The notes: generated from the letters alone by a model not told the origin. Positions 9,701 to 18,053 are shown, numbered from the stretch's first letter. The stretch is 64,000 nucleotides of DNA from Leptolyngbya sp. PCC 6406 (GCF_000332095.2 NZ_KI913949.1:780211-844210), one strand, 5' to 3'. A program made the numbers and translations.

Positions 9701-10010
9701 GGGCGGCGTCGGTCTCAACCTGACCCGCGCCAACCACGTTTTCCATTTCGACCGCTGGTGGAACCCCGCCGTGGAAAATCAAGCCACCGACCGCGCCTTC
9801 CGCATTGGCCAGACCCGCAATGTCCAGGTTCACAAGTTTGTCTGCAATGGCACCCTGGAGGAACGTATCCACGACATGATCGAGTCTAAACGGGCACTCT
9901 CAGAGCAGGTGGTGGGAGCTGGAGAACAATGGCTCACAGAACTGGATACGGACCAGCTCCGCAACCTGCTACTGCTAGATCGCAACGCCATCATTGATGA
10001 GGTTGACTAA
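6732..10010 (+). CDS. SNF2-family DNA-dependent ATPase/helicase
   Basis: A 1092-residue Swi2/Snf2 ATPase that probably moves along duplex DNA to remodel protein-DNA complexes in repair or transcription. The first 540 residues match the N-terminal region typical of bacterial SNF2 proteins. The motor follows: LADDMGLGKTIQ (motif I) near 635, DEAQNIKN (motif II, with DEAQ instead of DEAH) near 737, ALTGTPVENRLAELWS (motif III), then the second RecA lobe with SLKAGGVGLNLTRANHV (motif V) near 990 and QATDRAFRIGQ (motif VI) near 1017. It is complete. Its TAA overlaps the stop of arsJ, which runs in the opposite direction, by a few bases, leaving no room for a separate terminator. Confidence 0.93.
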   Translation: MAILHGSWLTAEQRFFLWGETWQRLDPDALAPEFTVHDHPFAIAIADLVECLHRVGGIPKIALVGKTKGSKNRGDNNSPSHERSWSRWLSLPTALTETHCLPQHSATNWTTDLAATSPQSPGEITLYPWQVSGLWLTPSEAATFLQQLPLGPSQVAGVDLGPDLRYWSQIARWGLDLLARSKYLPSVVITRKATYARWQVLLDSDTDTQRLRQFKAAMPLACRTYQTPEKTRRDAPIALRVDQPEDSEALLQNFLGAIVDAQVRSQSPSIGAGSDVLSPDLPVREWLQALSSASGKLEGIDGGGIASSVASPLDQPARTIAAGRLRDALHTWTAPLQTGDADTQQFRLCFVLTPPPEEGADWQLVYHLQHREGGTPLIPAATLWQYPVEQAVIAGYTITAPQETLLAGLGRAARLCDPVRDSLQRERPSACPLDPAQTYVFLKISAPRLQDSGFGVVLPPGLNPQNQEGNSRLGIRLEAEAPSRQQRQRLGLKSLLNVKWELSIAGKTLSQKDFEKLVSLEMPLVEINGQWVEMRPQDIRSAREFFKKRQDPIALSVEDALRMSTGDTQVIDRLPVVSFEASGVLQDLISTLTQGNQTLQPLQEPEGFQGTLRPYQARGVSWLSFLEQWGLGACLADDMGLGKTIQFIAFLLHLRQQDLLEGPTLLVCPTSVLGNWEREIRKFAPALKVLLHHGDSRAHGAAFARKAKSASVVLTSYALVQRDLKDLERVEWQGLVLDEAQNIKNPEAKQSRAVRQLEAQFRIALTGTPVENRLAELWSIMDFLNPGYLGPKNFFQRRFATPIERYGDTASLKTLRSLVQPFILRRLKTDRSIIQDLPEKQEMTIFCGLSAEQAQLYQGAVDKALAAIDAAEGVQRRGMILGLLTKLKQICNHPAHFLGSDENGLQAHRSGKLQRFDAMVEELLDEGDRALIFTQFAEWGKYLQAHLERTFKQETLFLYGSTTKNQREAMVDRFQQDPSGPRLFILSLKAGGVGLNLTRANHVFHFDRWWNPAVENQATDRAFRIGQTRNVQVHKFVCNGTLEERIHDMIESKRALSEQVVGAGEQWLTELDTDQLRNLLLLDRNAIIDEVD

Positions 10011-11257
10011 ATCGCACTTCCGCCCTTGGGATCCGGCAGCTTCATGGAGAATATCCCCGCAGCCAAAATCAGCAGGGTGGAAAACCATAGACAGCCCGGT
10101 AGCCCATAGAACTGGTAGATGAGCCCCGACATTACCGTACCCAGGAGGCGTCCGCCGGAGTTGGCCATGTAGTAAAAGCCTACATTCAGCGCTACATCCT
10201 GATCCTCGGTGTAGGCCAATACCAGGTAAGAATGCACCGCTGAGTTAAAGGCAAAGATGATGCCAAAGATAATGAGTCCCCCGGTGATCACATATTCCGG
10301 GGGAACGCCAGCGCGGAACGCTAGCGCGATCGCGGCAGGAATCCCCGTTAGGGCGAAAGTCCAGAACTGAATCGTTCTCGCCTTGGGCGCAATCCTAGGC
10401 TGCCCCTTCTTCTTCAATAACTGGGGCGCAAAGAACTGGACAATGCCATAACCAATCACCCAGCAGGCCATGTAGGAGCCCACCTGCCAGAAGTTCCAAC
10501 CCAAACCCACCTCAGCGTCATAGAGAAAGACGGGCAACGCCACCACAAACCACACATCTCGTGAGCCAAAGAGAAAGAAACGGGCCGCAGAGAGGATATT
10601 GATTTCGCGGCTTTTGGAAAACAACTGGCGAAAGCGCACCTTTTTGCCAATCTTGCCCATATCGGCGGGGAGAAACCGCCCCGTCAGCAAAATGACAAAC
10701 AGAGCTGCTGCTTGAACAAACAGCGCATTACGGTAGCCCAGCCAGCCCAGCAGTGCGGCCCCTAGGAAAAAGCCCACGCCCTTGAGGGCATTCTTTGACC
10801 CTGTCAACACCGCTACCCACTTGAATAGGCGCGACTCCGCTTCCTTAGGCACCACGAGGCGGATGGCACTCTTGGAACTCATCTTGGTCAAGTCCTTGGC
10901 AATGCCCGCAAAGGCTTGAGCCACCATGACGTAGACCACCTGTCCCAGCACGGGCCAGCCTTGGTTCAGTAGCCCCAGCATCACTAGGGCAAACACTTGC
11001 AGACCAATGCCGCCATAGAGGGTGAGGCGCAGCCCCATCTGGGAGCCAATCCATCCCGCTAGGAAGTTAGTGACTACCCCGAATACCTCGTAGAAGAGGA
11101 ACAGCATGGCGATCTGAAAGGGGGTGTAGCCCAGGGCATTGAAATGGAGCAATACCAACATCCGAATCGCCCCGTCGGTGAGGGTAAACCCCCAATAGGC
11201 AGCGGTAATCAGGATGTAGTTTTTGAAGTTGGACTGTTGAGCAGCGGCGGAGGTCAT
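10007..11257 (-). CDS. arsJ: Organoarsenical efflux MFS transporter ArsJ
   Basis: Inner-membrane exporter of 1-arseno-3-phosphoglycerate, the unstable product made from arsenate by the partner dehydrogenase encoded just upstream (11716-12726). The protein has 416 residues and about 12 hydrophobic segments. The early helix YWGFTLTDGAIRMLVLLHF and the loop AGIAKDLTKMSSKSAIRL are typical of ArsJ. Start: I use ATG 11257 (MTSAAAQQSN). An open frame continues to 11482, but that extension is translated repeat DNA (tandem GTGGGGGAG units and a hairpin). The 458-bp gap to gapdh is filled with repeats, which may weaken cotranscription. No ArsR-type regulator gene is adjacent. Confidence 0.9.
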   Translation of the reverse strand: MTSAAAQQSNFKNYILITAAYWGFTLTDGAIRMLVLLHFNALGYTPFQIAMLFLFYEVFGVVTNFLAGWIGSQMGLRLTLYGGIGLQVFALVMLGLLNQGWPVLGQVVYVMVAQAFAGIAKDLTKMSSKSAIRLVVPKEAESRLFKWVAVLTGSKNALKGVGFFLGAALLGWLGYRNALFVQAAALFVILLTGRFLPADMGKIGKKVRFRQLFSKSREINILSAARFFLFGSRDVWFVVALPVFLYDAEVGLGWNFWQVGSYMACWVIGYGIVQFFAPQLLKKKGQPRIAPKARTIQFWTFALTGIPAAIALAFRAGVPPEYVITGGLIIFGIIFAFNSAVHSYLVLAYTEDQDVALNVGFYYMANSGGRLLGTVMSGLIYQFYGLPGCLWFSTLLILAAGIFSMKLPDPKGGSAI

Positions 11258-11259
11258 GG

Positions 11260-11540
11260 GGTGGGGGAGTGGGGGAGTGGGGGAGTGGGGTAGGTGACAG
11301 GTTATAGGTGACAGGTGACAGGAATTTTGTTTGAATTTTGAATTGTCCGTAGGGGCGCGGTTTCCGCGCCCAATGCAGGGGGTGACAGGTGGCAGGTGGC
11401 AGGAATTTTTCTGGTGCTCTGGCTCTGCCTGGGTACCGCTTGCGGAGGCTCTGCCTCCTTTGGGTGCGTGAGGCGATCGCAAGGCTGGTGGACAGTAGCA
11501 ACCCTACGGCTGATGCGTTACGGCATTCGCCTAACGCATC
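11260..11540. repeat. Tandem GTGGGGGAG units and hairpin repeats
   Basis: Non-coding spacer between gapdh and arsJ. It starts with about three GTGGGGGAG units (11262-11291), then near-repeats of AGGTGACAGG, then the hairpin element GTAGGGGCGCGGTTTCCGCG followed by CCCAATGCAGG (11348-11379), which recurs three times at 43708-43827. At 11436-11465 there is a CTTGCGGAGGCTCTGCCTCC hairpin. No gene is seen. Confidence 0.7.
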
Positions 11541-11543
11541 CTA

Positions 11544-11648
11544 CTGGTACGACACAGCTAAAATAGTGCATTAGATTTTCGGCGTAATTCAGGTAATCCA
11601 AGAATTTCAGCGTTTTTCTAATGCATCAAATTAGCTGTGTCGTACCAC
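11544..11648. mobile_element. 105-bp MITE with 31-bp terminal inverted repeats
   Basis: The left end reads CTGGTACGACACAGCTAAAA and the right end, reverse-complemented, GTGGTACGACACAGCTAATT; the similarity continues through GTGCATTAG and ATGCATTAG. A TA dinucleotide flanks each side (11542-11543 and 11649-11650), as expected for an IS630/Tc1-type target duplication. It has no coding capacity. It lies just downstream of the gapdh gene, and the pairing ends could act as a terminator for either strand. Confidence 0.75.
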
Positions 11649-11726
11649 TACAAACTCACCCTTCACCCTTGTACCCTTCACCCTTCACCCTTCACCCTTC
11701 ACCCTTCACCCTTCACTACAAACTCA
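11646..11726. repeat. Heptamer tandem array between 13-bp direct repeats
   Basis: About eight head-to-tail copies of ACCCTTC, with one degenerate unit near the left end. The array sits exactly between two copies of CACTACAAACTCA (11646-11658 and 11714-11726); the right copy contains the stop codon of gapdh. Arrays like this match the short tandemly repeated heptanucleotides known from cyanobacteria. The flanking duplication suggests array growth by slippage or insertion between duplicated ends. Confidence 0.8.
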
Positions 11727-12726
11727 AGGCCACTTTGCGGGTCAATTCCGCCATGCGGTTGGAGTAGCCCCATTCGTTGTCATACCAGGCCAGGATTTTT
11801 ACCTGGGTGTCGTCTACCACCATGGTGGACAGGGCATCGACAATGGAAGAGCGGGGATCATCCTTGTAGTCGATGGAGACGAGGGGCCGCTCTTCGTAGC
11901 CGAGGATGCCTTTCAGTTCTCCCTCAGCGGCGGTCTTGAGCAACTGGTTTACCTCTTCCACCGTTGTCGGACGGGCTACTTCAAAGACGCAGTCGGTGAG
12001 GGAGGCATTGAGCAGGGGCACCCGCACTGCTAGACCATTGAGCTTGCCCTTGAGTTCGGGGTAGATCAGGGTAATGGCGGTGGCAGAGCCGGTGGTGGTG
12101 GGGATTAGGGATAGGGTGGTGGCCCTAGCTCGCCGCAGATCCTTGTGGGGGGCATCCACGATGGTTTGGGTGTTGGTATGGTCATGGATGGTGGTGATCA
12201 TGCCGTGGCGGATGCCCAGTTCCTCTTGGATCACCTTTACTACCGGGGCGAGGCAGTTGGTGGTGCAGGAGGCGGCGGTGAGGACTCGATGTTCTGCTGG
12301 ATTGTAGAGATGATCATTGATGCCGTAAACCACATTTAGGGCACTGGCTTCCTTCACCGGAGCCGCCACGATCACCTTCTTGGCTCCCCGTTGAAAGTAG
12401 GGTTCTAGGGTGTCTAGGGTGCGGAACTTACCGGAACATTCCAGGACAATATCGATGCCTAGGTCTCCCCAGGGGACTTCCCCTGGGGTTTTGAACTCAC
12501 TAAAGCTGAGGGGGGTGCCGTCGATGTGGATCTTGTCATCTGCGATCGCATCTACCTCGGCAGCCCAGCGGCCATGGACCGAGTCAAACTTGAGCAGATG
12601 GGCAGCGGCGGTACTGCCTCCTTTCACCTCGTTAACGTGGGCAAATTCCAGCTCTGGCCATCCCCAGGCGGCCCGCAGCACGAGCCGCCCGATGCGGCCA
12701 AATCCGTTGATTGCAACTCTTGCCAT
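11716..12726 (-). CDS. ArsJ-associated glyceraldehyde-3-phosphate dehydrogenase
   Basis: A 336-residue GAPDH. In the ArsJ pathway it couples arsenate with glyceraldehyde 3-phosphate to give 1-arseno-3-phosphoglycerate, which ArsJ pumps out. NAD-binding start [16 protein letters not shown]; active site SCTTNC with the catalytic Cys near 153; HDHTNTQ near 178; end [15 protein letters not shown]. Its place next to arsJ on the same strand, rather than with glycolytic genes, supports the detoxification role; a housekeeping GAPDH is the alternative. It starts at ATG 12726, with only a weak ribosome binding site. The stop codon lies inside a 13-bp direct repeat bordering the heptamer array. Confidence 0.88.
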   Translation of the reverse strand: MARVAINGFGRIGRLVLRAAWGWPELEFAHVNEVKGGSTAAAHLLKFDSVHGRWAAEVDAIADDKIHIDGTPLSFSEFKTPGEVPWGDLGIDIVLECSGKFRTLDTLEPYFQRGAKKVIVAAPVKEASALNVVYGINDHLYNPAEHRVLTAASCTTNCLAPVVKVIQEELGIRHGMITTIHDHTNTQTIVDAPHKDLRRARATTLSLIPTTTGSATAITLIYPELKGKLNGLAVRVPLLNASLTDCVFEVARPTTVEEVNQLLKTAAEGELKGILGYEERPLVSIDYKDDPRSSIVDALSTMVVDDTQVKILAWYDNEWGYSNRMAELTRKVALSL

Positions 12727-12965
12727 GGCGTTATTCCGATGTGAAGACTGATTTACCCTATGGGCATTAGTAGCACATCAAGCAAGATTGATTCAACCTG
12801 ATCTCCTCCAACTGTCGTGTGGATGACATTGGCGGAAGCGCATTTTCCTTATTATTTCAAGGATTTTATAGGCAATACTGATTAACTTCAGTAGTCAGCT
12901 CACCCCTCAAAGAGCCATTTTGCAGGGGATACTAATCAAAATATATTGAAAATGTAGCCAAGCTC

Positions 12966-14630
12966 TCAATGTAGAACGCTGCGCAGTCGAGTGCTGATCA
13001 AATCAACCCCAAAGGTCAGGACCACAAACACGCCCAACGTCACTGTCAGGCCCTGGTAGTCGAAGCTGCTGATCTGCTCCGTCATCAGTCGGCCTAGACC
13101 GCCTGCCCCCACCAACCCCACGATCACGGTCTCCCGCATACAGACCTCCCAGCGGTAGAGAATGTAGGCCAGAAAGCGGCCCAGGGTTTGGGGTAGGAGG
13201 CCGTAGAGCAGCACTAAGGAACTGGGGGAGCCCAGGGCACGTAGGGCACGGACGGGGCGATCGTCTAGGTTTTCATTCACCTCTGCCATCAGCCGCCCCA
13301 GAATGCCAAAGTTGTGGAGGGCTAGGGCGATCGCGCCGGGTAGCAAACCGGGGAACAGGCCGTAGAGACACACCAGTGCCCAGATTGGGGCGGGGACCGC
13401 CCGACTCACCAGGAGAAGTAACCGACTTAGCACTAGGGCTAATCCAGCTCCCCAGCCGCGATTCCCCGTCCTGTCATTGGCTTCAAGGCGCTGGCCAATG
13501 GGGCGCAGCAGTCCCCCCGGCATCCAGATATTTTGGGCGGCGGGGAAGGCGGCGATGATGCCGCCTATGCCCGCCAGGGTGATGGCTAAGATGGCCATTG
13601 CTACTGTTTGCCCCGCCAAAGATGCCAATGTTCCTATCTGCTCCCCTGTCAGGGGTTTGGGGCGGCTGGACTGCACCAGTTCCCCCAATCGTGCCCAGGT
13701 GGGGGCAGCCCAGAGGGACTGCCAGCCCAGATCCAAGCTGGCGAAGCAAAGGGGAATCGCGATCGCACCTGCTACTAAAGACAAGGGCATTAGGTACCGG
13801 GCCATGGCCGTGGGGGATCTGCTCCCTTGGGATGGGGCACCGCCCGCATTAATATCCAGGCGACTGGTAAAGCCCATCTGTCGCCGTACCCAGCCACTCC
13901 AAGCATCCACTGCCCCATTCAGCAAAATCAGGGCATAAAAAGCGGTCCAAAGTTGCTCATAGCGCAGGGATTGCAGACTCAGAAAAATCTCGTATCCCAA
14001 TCCCCCCGCCCCAATGATTCCCAGCACTGCTGCCGATCGCAGGGCACATTCAAAGCGATAGAAACTGTAGGAGATCAGATTGGGCAAAGCTTGGGGGAGG
14101 AGGCCATAAAGGAAAGCCATCAGGGGGGGCACCCCCGCTCCCACTAGGGCTTGCAAGGGTTCCGACGGGGTTTCATCCAGAATTTCTGAAAACACCTTGG
14201 CGACGATGGCTCCAAAGGGAACCGCGATCGCAATCACCGCCACTAGGGGATCCAGCCCAATCAAATTGACAAAAATCAACCCCCAGATCAGCTCGTGAAT
14301 AGCCCTGGGCACCGCCAACAGCCCTCGCACCATCACCCACAGAGGTCGCCCCAGCCAGGGGCGACGGGGCCATAGGGTCCGCCACCACATCTCCGAGGCG
14401 GCAATACCCCCAATAAATCCCAGGAGCAAACTCAGCACTGTGCCGCACACGCCGTAGGCGAAGGTGACCCCGGTCGCCCGGAGGATAATTTGCAAAAAAT
14501 CACGCCCCAGATCCGGGGTGAGACTAGCGCGAAAAAAGGTGGCAATCAGGGGCAGCCCACCCCAGTTGATCACCTCCTGACGCCCTACCCCTGCTCCGTA
14601 CAGGCTGGCAGCGATCGCACCCACCGTCAC
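12966..14630 (-). CDS. phnE: Phosphonate-type ABC transporter permease, two PhnE domains fused
   Basis: Membrane channel of a phosphonate/phosphite-type importer, 554 residues. It contains two consecutive permease domains. The first carries the cytoplasmic coupling loop SEILDETPSEPLQALVGAG (about 150-170) and RSAAVLGIIGAGGLGYEI; the second carries MAEVNENLDDRPVRALRALG (about 450-470) and RETVIVGLVGAGGLGRLM. One chain can therefore replace the usual PhnE dimer. The N-terminus is unsure: GTG 14630 is the nearest recognised start, but the frame stays open upstream to about 14715, where an AGGAG occurs. PhnC lies upstream on the same strand; no binding protein (PhnD) gene is present. Confidence 0.85.
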   Translation of the reverse strand: MTVGAIAASLYGAGVGRQEVINWGGLPLIATFFRASLTPDLGRDFLQIILRATGVTFAYGVCGTVLSLLLGFIGGIAASEMWWRTLWPRRPWLGRPLWVMVRGLLAVPRAIHELIWGLIFVNLIGLDPLVAVIAIAVPFGAIVAKVFSEILDETPSEPLQALVGAGVPPLMAFLYGLLPQALPNLISYSFYRFECALRSAAVLGIIGAGGLGYEIFLSLQSLRYEQLWTAFYALILLNGAVDAWSGWVRRQMGFTSRLDINAGGAPSQGSRSPTAMARYLMPLSLVAGAIAIPLCFASLDLGWQSLWAAPTWARLGELVQSSRPKPLTGEQIGTLASLAGQTVAMAILAITLAGIGGIIAAFPAAQNIWMPGGLLRPIGQRLEANDRTGNRGWGAGLALVLSRLLLLVSRAVPAPIWALVCLYGLFPGLLPGAIALALHNFGILGRLMAEVNENLDDRPVRALRALGSPSSLVLLYGLLPQTLGRFLAYILYRWEVCMRETVIVGLVGAGGLGRLMTEQISSFDYQGLTVTLGVFVVLTFGVDLISTRLRSVLH

Positions 14631-14781
14631 AATCCCTGCGATCCGTCGGTCCCAATGGCTGGGGGGCTGGGGCAGTTTAGCTGGATCTAATGCCTGTCCG
14701 TTGATCGGGGTTCTCCTGGTTGTCCTTGAAATTGCTGGTCCTGGAAAGTTAATCCTGAAAGTTAATCCTGAAAGTTGACCT

Positions 14782-15555
14782 TTAGAAACGATACAGGGCT
14801 TCTACCCAGTCAGTGGTAACAGCAGCCGTGGGGACATCAAAGAGCACCTGTCCTTGGCGTAGACCAATAATGCGATCGCAGTGACTCTGGGCAAAGGCCA
14901 CCTCATGGAGACTCACCACCAGCGTCTTGCCCGTTTGGGTACAGAGATCTCGCAGCAGATCCATTAAATCTAGGGAACGGGCCGGATCCACACTGGCAAT
15001 GGGCTCATCCGCCAGAATGGCCACCGGATCTTGCACCAACACCCGTGCTAGGGCCACCCGCTGTTGTTGGCCCCCCGAGAGGCGATCGGTACGGGCATAG
15101 AGCTTTTCGGGAATGCCCACCTGGGCCAAAGCAGCAGCGGCAACAGGTACCGCTTGGGGCCACACTAGAGACCAAGCAGCCCGCAGGGGTGACCAGCGCC
15201 CCAGATGCCCCGCATTCACATTGTGGATAACGGACAAATTTGTCACTAAATGGTGCTGCTGGTAGACCATGCCCACCTGTCGCTGCACCCGTCGCAGGTG
15301 GCGAGGGCTGAGGTAGCCCAGGTCTTGCCCCAGCACCCGCACCGATCCGCTAGAGGGAGCCAGGGAGCCATTTAGCAGACTCAGCAGAGTACTTTTGCCA
15401 GCGCCGCTCGGCCCCAGCAGCGCTACCCGCTCCCCCGCTTGGATCGTCAGAGACAGGTTTTCCAGTGCCGGTAAAGCGCCAAACCACCGACTCGCCCGTT
15501 GCAACTCAAACACGGGCTGTCCCATTACCGTCTCCGGCTCGTTCAAAACTTCCAC
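14782..15555 (-). CDS. phnC: Phosphonate-type ABC transporter ATP-binding protein
   Basis: ATPase of the importer whose permease is the next gene; 257 residues, peripheral on the cytoplasmic face. Walker A GPSGAGKST near 50, signature LSGGQQQRVALARVL near 158, Walker B VAILADEP near 178, switch His in VVSLHEVAFA near 212. The segment ENLSLTIQAGERVALLG and the VYQQHHLVTNLSVIHNV region are PhnC-like. A second in-frame ATG at 15525 (MGQPVFELQR) could be the true start, since the first ten residues are not part of the fold. It heads the series phnC-phnE-gapdh-arsJ and is divergent from the glutaredoxin gene. Confidence 0.87.
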   Translation of the reverse strand: MEVLNEPETVMGQPVFELQRASRWFGALPALENLSLTIQAGERVALLGPSGAGKSTLLSLLNGSLAPSSGSVRVLGQDLGYLSPRHLRRVQRQVGMVYQQHHLVTNLSVIHNVNAGHLGRWSPLRAAWSLVWPQAVPVAAAALAQVGIPEKLYARTDRLSGGQQQRVALARVLVQDPVAILADEPIASVDPARSLDLMDLLRDLCTQTGKTLVVSLHEVAFAQSHCDRIIGLRQGQVLFDVPTAAVTTDWVEALYRF

Positions 15556-15715
15556 TCAAAAATTACTCAACAATCTGACTCAACCCTCTAGTTTGTCAAC
15601 ACACGCTGACGGCATATAGAGACAGGAGACCGTACAGACCGCTGTGATCTCTGAAGTAATCAAAGGAGAACGCTAGAATAAACATTGAAGCATTTCTTAA
15701 CAATGTTGAGGGCCT

Positions 15716-15988
15716 ATGTCATCACCCAAAATTGAAATCTATACCTGGAGCCGCTGCCCCTTCTGCATCCGAGCCAAGGCCCTCCTCGACCGCAAGGGGG
15801 CGCAATATACCGAATATTGCATCGATGGGGATGAAGCCGCGCGATCGCAGATGGCACAACGTACTCAAGGGCCTCGTTCCCTACCCCAGATCTTCATTAA
15901 CGACGCCTACATCGGCGGCTGCGATGATATCCACGCCCTAGATCGCCAGGGAAGCTTGGATCCCCTACTAGAGATGACATCGGTCTAA
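15716..15988 (+). CDS. grxC: Glutaredoxin 3
   Basis: A small cytoplasmic thiol-disulfide oxidoreductase of 90 residues that uses glutathione to reduce disulfides and mixed disulfides. The active site is CPFC near residue 15 (WSRCPFCIRAKALL). The cis-proline motif RSLPQIFIND and the GGCDDIHAL glutathione-binding segment are both present, so this is a standard dithiol class I glutaredoxin of full length. It starts at ATG 15716. The 160 bp between it and the divergent phnC gene must hold both promoters; TAGAATAAAC at 15674 could be a -10 region. Confidence 0.94.
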   Translation: MSSPKIEIYTWSRCPFCIRAKALLDRKGAQYTEYCIDGDEAARSQMAQRTQGPRSLPQIFINDAYIGGCDDIHALDRQGSLDPLLEMTSV

Positions 15989-16802
15989 GAGGATTCCAGC
16001 TCAATACCTGCGTCGGATCTGGGTAGGCCCAAACCCTGAAGGTGAGGAGCTGACGTGTGCCACGATGGAACGGCCAGAGTCTTTACGCCGCAGAGTACTA
16101 ACTAAATAGATTCCGGTCTCCCCCCTTTCCAAGGGGGGATTAAGTCACCGCTTGTACCTATGGTCATCCTATTTGATTTTTGAAGACCTTCGTGGCGTGG
16201 GTGAAGCGTAATCCACGTAGATGCTTGCTCAAAGATCATGCAGGATCGCTATAAGTCTTCGGTTTATGAAGGGGGGAAACCCTAGTCCTCCCCCTTTACG
16301 AGGGGGAGGACTAGAGGGGGGCAGGCCGGGATTCACCTCAAACAGTGAGTTATGTGTACACCGTAGCCCCCATGGGGGCTACGGTGTACAGCGTCAAGCT
16401 CAATTTTTATTTTAGGGTTCTCGTAGGGTGCATAACCCTAAGGCGTGGCTTCGCCTTTTATGTCGCTTGCGAAACGCGAAGTAATGCACTGTAGAATGGC
16501 CGCGCTACAAATGCCGCGTACAAACAGGGATAACCCTAAGTTTGAGTCTTGACAGACCACTCGTGGGTCATTCGGAATGAACATGACCATTTCCTGAACG
16601 CTCCTAAAGTTTGTGGCACAGCAATCCTATTTGATTTTTGAAGATCTTCGTAGCGTGGGTGAAGCGAAGCGTAACCCACGGAACAAAACGCTTGCTCAAA
16701 GCTCATGCAGGATCGCTATAGCAGTGGCTTAGGTCAGTAAGTTAATGGCTACATTCAAAGCAAATGACCCACTAGTACAATTAGGGCAAAATCAGAGGTT
16801 TA
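15989..16802. repeat. Gene-free spacer packed with palindromes and repeats
   Basis: No gene is seen in 814 bp. From left to right: a partial copy of the 3427 MITE (about 16050-16093); a direct repeat whose copies lie at 16166-16253 and 16624-16720; a perfect 14-bp-stem hairpin (16282-16314, stem CTAGTCCTCCCCCT); a perfect 36-bp palindrome (16355-16390); and a copy of the CGTAGGGTGCAT family (16431-16510). Short open frames here are shadows of these elements. Confidence 0.8.
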
Positions 16803-17987
16803 ATGGTTCATCCTCCCCAATCTCAGTACACAATTGCCTGGATGCGCAAGATCCAGGAGATTCCTCAAACGGCTTGGGATGCCCTAGCGCTGCCGCTAGA
16901 AACACCTTTTTTAGAATGGACTTGGTTGCATACGTTGGAGCAGTCTGGCAGTGCAGTGGCCAATGCCGGGTGGCTACCCAACCACCTGACGATCTGGCGC
17001 GATGGCTTGCTAGTAGGGGCTGCGCCCTTGTATCTAAAGGGTCACAGCTACGGAGAATTTGTTTTTGATCAGCAGTGGGCCGAGTTGTCGCAGCGATTGG
17101 GAATTGACTATTATCCCAAGTTGCTGGGGATGTCCCCCTTTACGCCGGCGGAGGGGTACCGTTTTCTCGTCTCGCCAGAGGAGGATGAGGAAACCCTGAC
17201 GGCGATTATGGTGGGGGCGATTGATCAATTCTGCGATCGCAACAGCATTTCTGGGTGTCACTTTCTCTATGTAGACCCCGACTGGCGAGCCATGATGGAA
17301 CGGGCAGGCTTCCATCACTGGCTGCACCACAGCTATATCTGGCGCAATGAAGGCTATCAAACCTTTGACGACTACCTGGGACGATTCAATGCTAACCAAC
17401 GCCGCAACATCAAGCGCGAGCGCAAATCCCTAGAAACATCAGGGTTACGCATTGATGCGATCGCAGGGGAAGACATCCACCGCGCTCTGTGTAGCCGGAT
17501 GTACAACTTCTATAGCGACACCTGCGACAAATTTGGCTGGTGGGGCAGCAAATACCTGACCCGCAATTTTTTTGAACAACTCCATCCCGACTATGCCCAG
17601 CGCCTTGTATTTTTCGCGGCCTACGCCGAGGACAATGACACGCCTATCGGCATGTCATTCTGTCTCCGCAAAGGCAACCGCCTCTATGGCCGCTACTGGG
17701 GCAGCCTAGAGGAATACAACCATCTCCATTTCAATGCCTGCTACTACGGCCCGATTGAATGGGCTATTAATCAGGGCATTCAATACTTTGATCCCGGAGC
17801 CGGGGGCCGTCACAAAAAACGGCGCGGATTTCCCGCCACCCCCAACTACAGCCTGCACCGCTTTTACAACAGCCGCCTACAGACGATTTTGGTCAACTAC
17901 ATCGAAGAGATCAACACCCTAGAGCAGCAGGAGATCGACGCTATCAACGCCGACCTGCCCTTCAAGCAACTCCCGCAAGAGGGCTAA
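16803..17987 (+). CDS. GNAT-like DUF482 protein (peptidoglycan-bridge type fold)
   Basis: A 394-residue soluble protein of the DUF482 group, related in fold to FemABX aminoacyl transferases and GNAT enzymes; the substrate is not known. Typical features are the early FLEWTWLHTLE, the WRDGLLVGAAPLYLKGHSYG segment around 65-85, the basic stretch NANQRRNIKRERKSL near 200, and the closing YFDPGAGGRHKKRRGF followed by HRFY. The start at ATG 16803 has GAGG just upstream. It converges with ureB, leaving about 65 bp between the stops. Several in-frame GCGATCGC sites are present. Confidence 0.82.
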   Translation: MVHPPQSQYTIAWMRKIQEIPQTAWDALALPLETPFLEWTWLHTLEQSGSAVANAGWLPNHLTIWRDGLLVGAAPLYLKGHSYGEFVFDQQWAELSQRLGIDYYPKLLGMSPFTPAEGYRFLVSPEEDEETLTAIMVGAIDQFCDRNSISGCHFLYVDPDWRAMMERAGFHHWLHHSYIWRNEGYQTFDDYLGRFNANQRRNIKRERKSLETSGLRIDAIAGEDIHRALCSRMYNFYSDTCDKFGWWGSKYLTRNFFEQLHPDYAQRLVFFAAYAEDNDTPIGMSFCLRKGNRLYGRYWGSLEEYNHLHFNACYYGPIEWAINQGIQYFDPGAGGRHKKRRGFPATPNYSLHRFYNSRLQTILVNYIEEINTLEQQEIDAINADLPFKQLPQEG

Positions 17988-18053
17988 CCCAACCGCAACT
18001 TTGAAGTTGCGGCGCTAAATGCAGAAGAAAGGTGAGGCTAATCGCGATCGCGA

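Noticed and set aside
11258-11482. N-terminal extension of ArsJ by 75 codons
   Set aside because: The extra codons are translated tandem and hairpin repeats; the transporter begins at ATG 11257.
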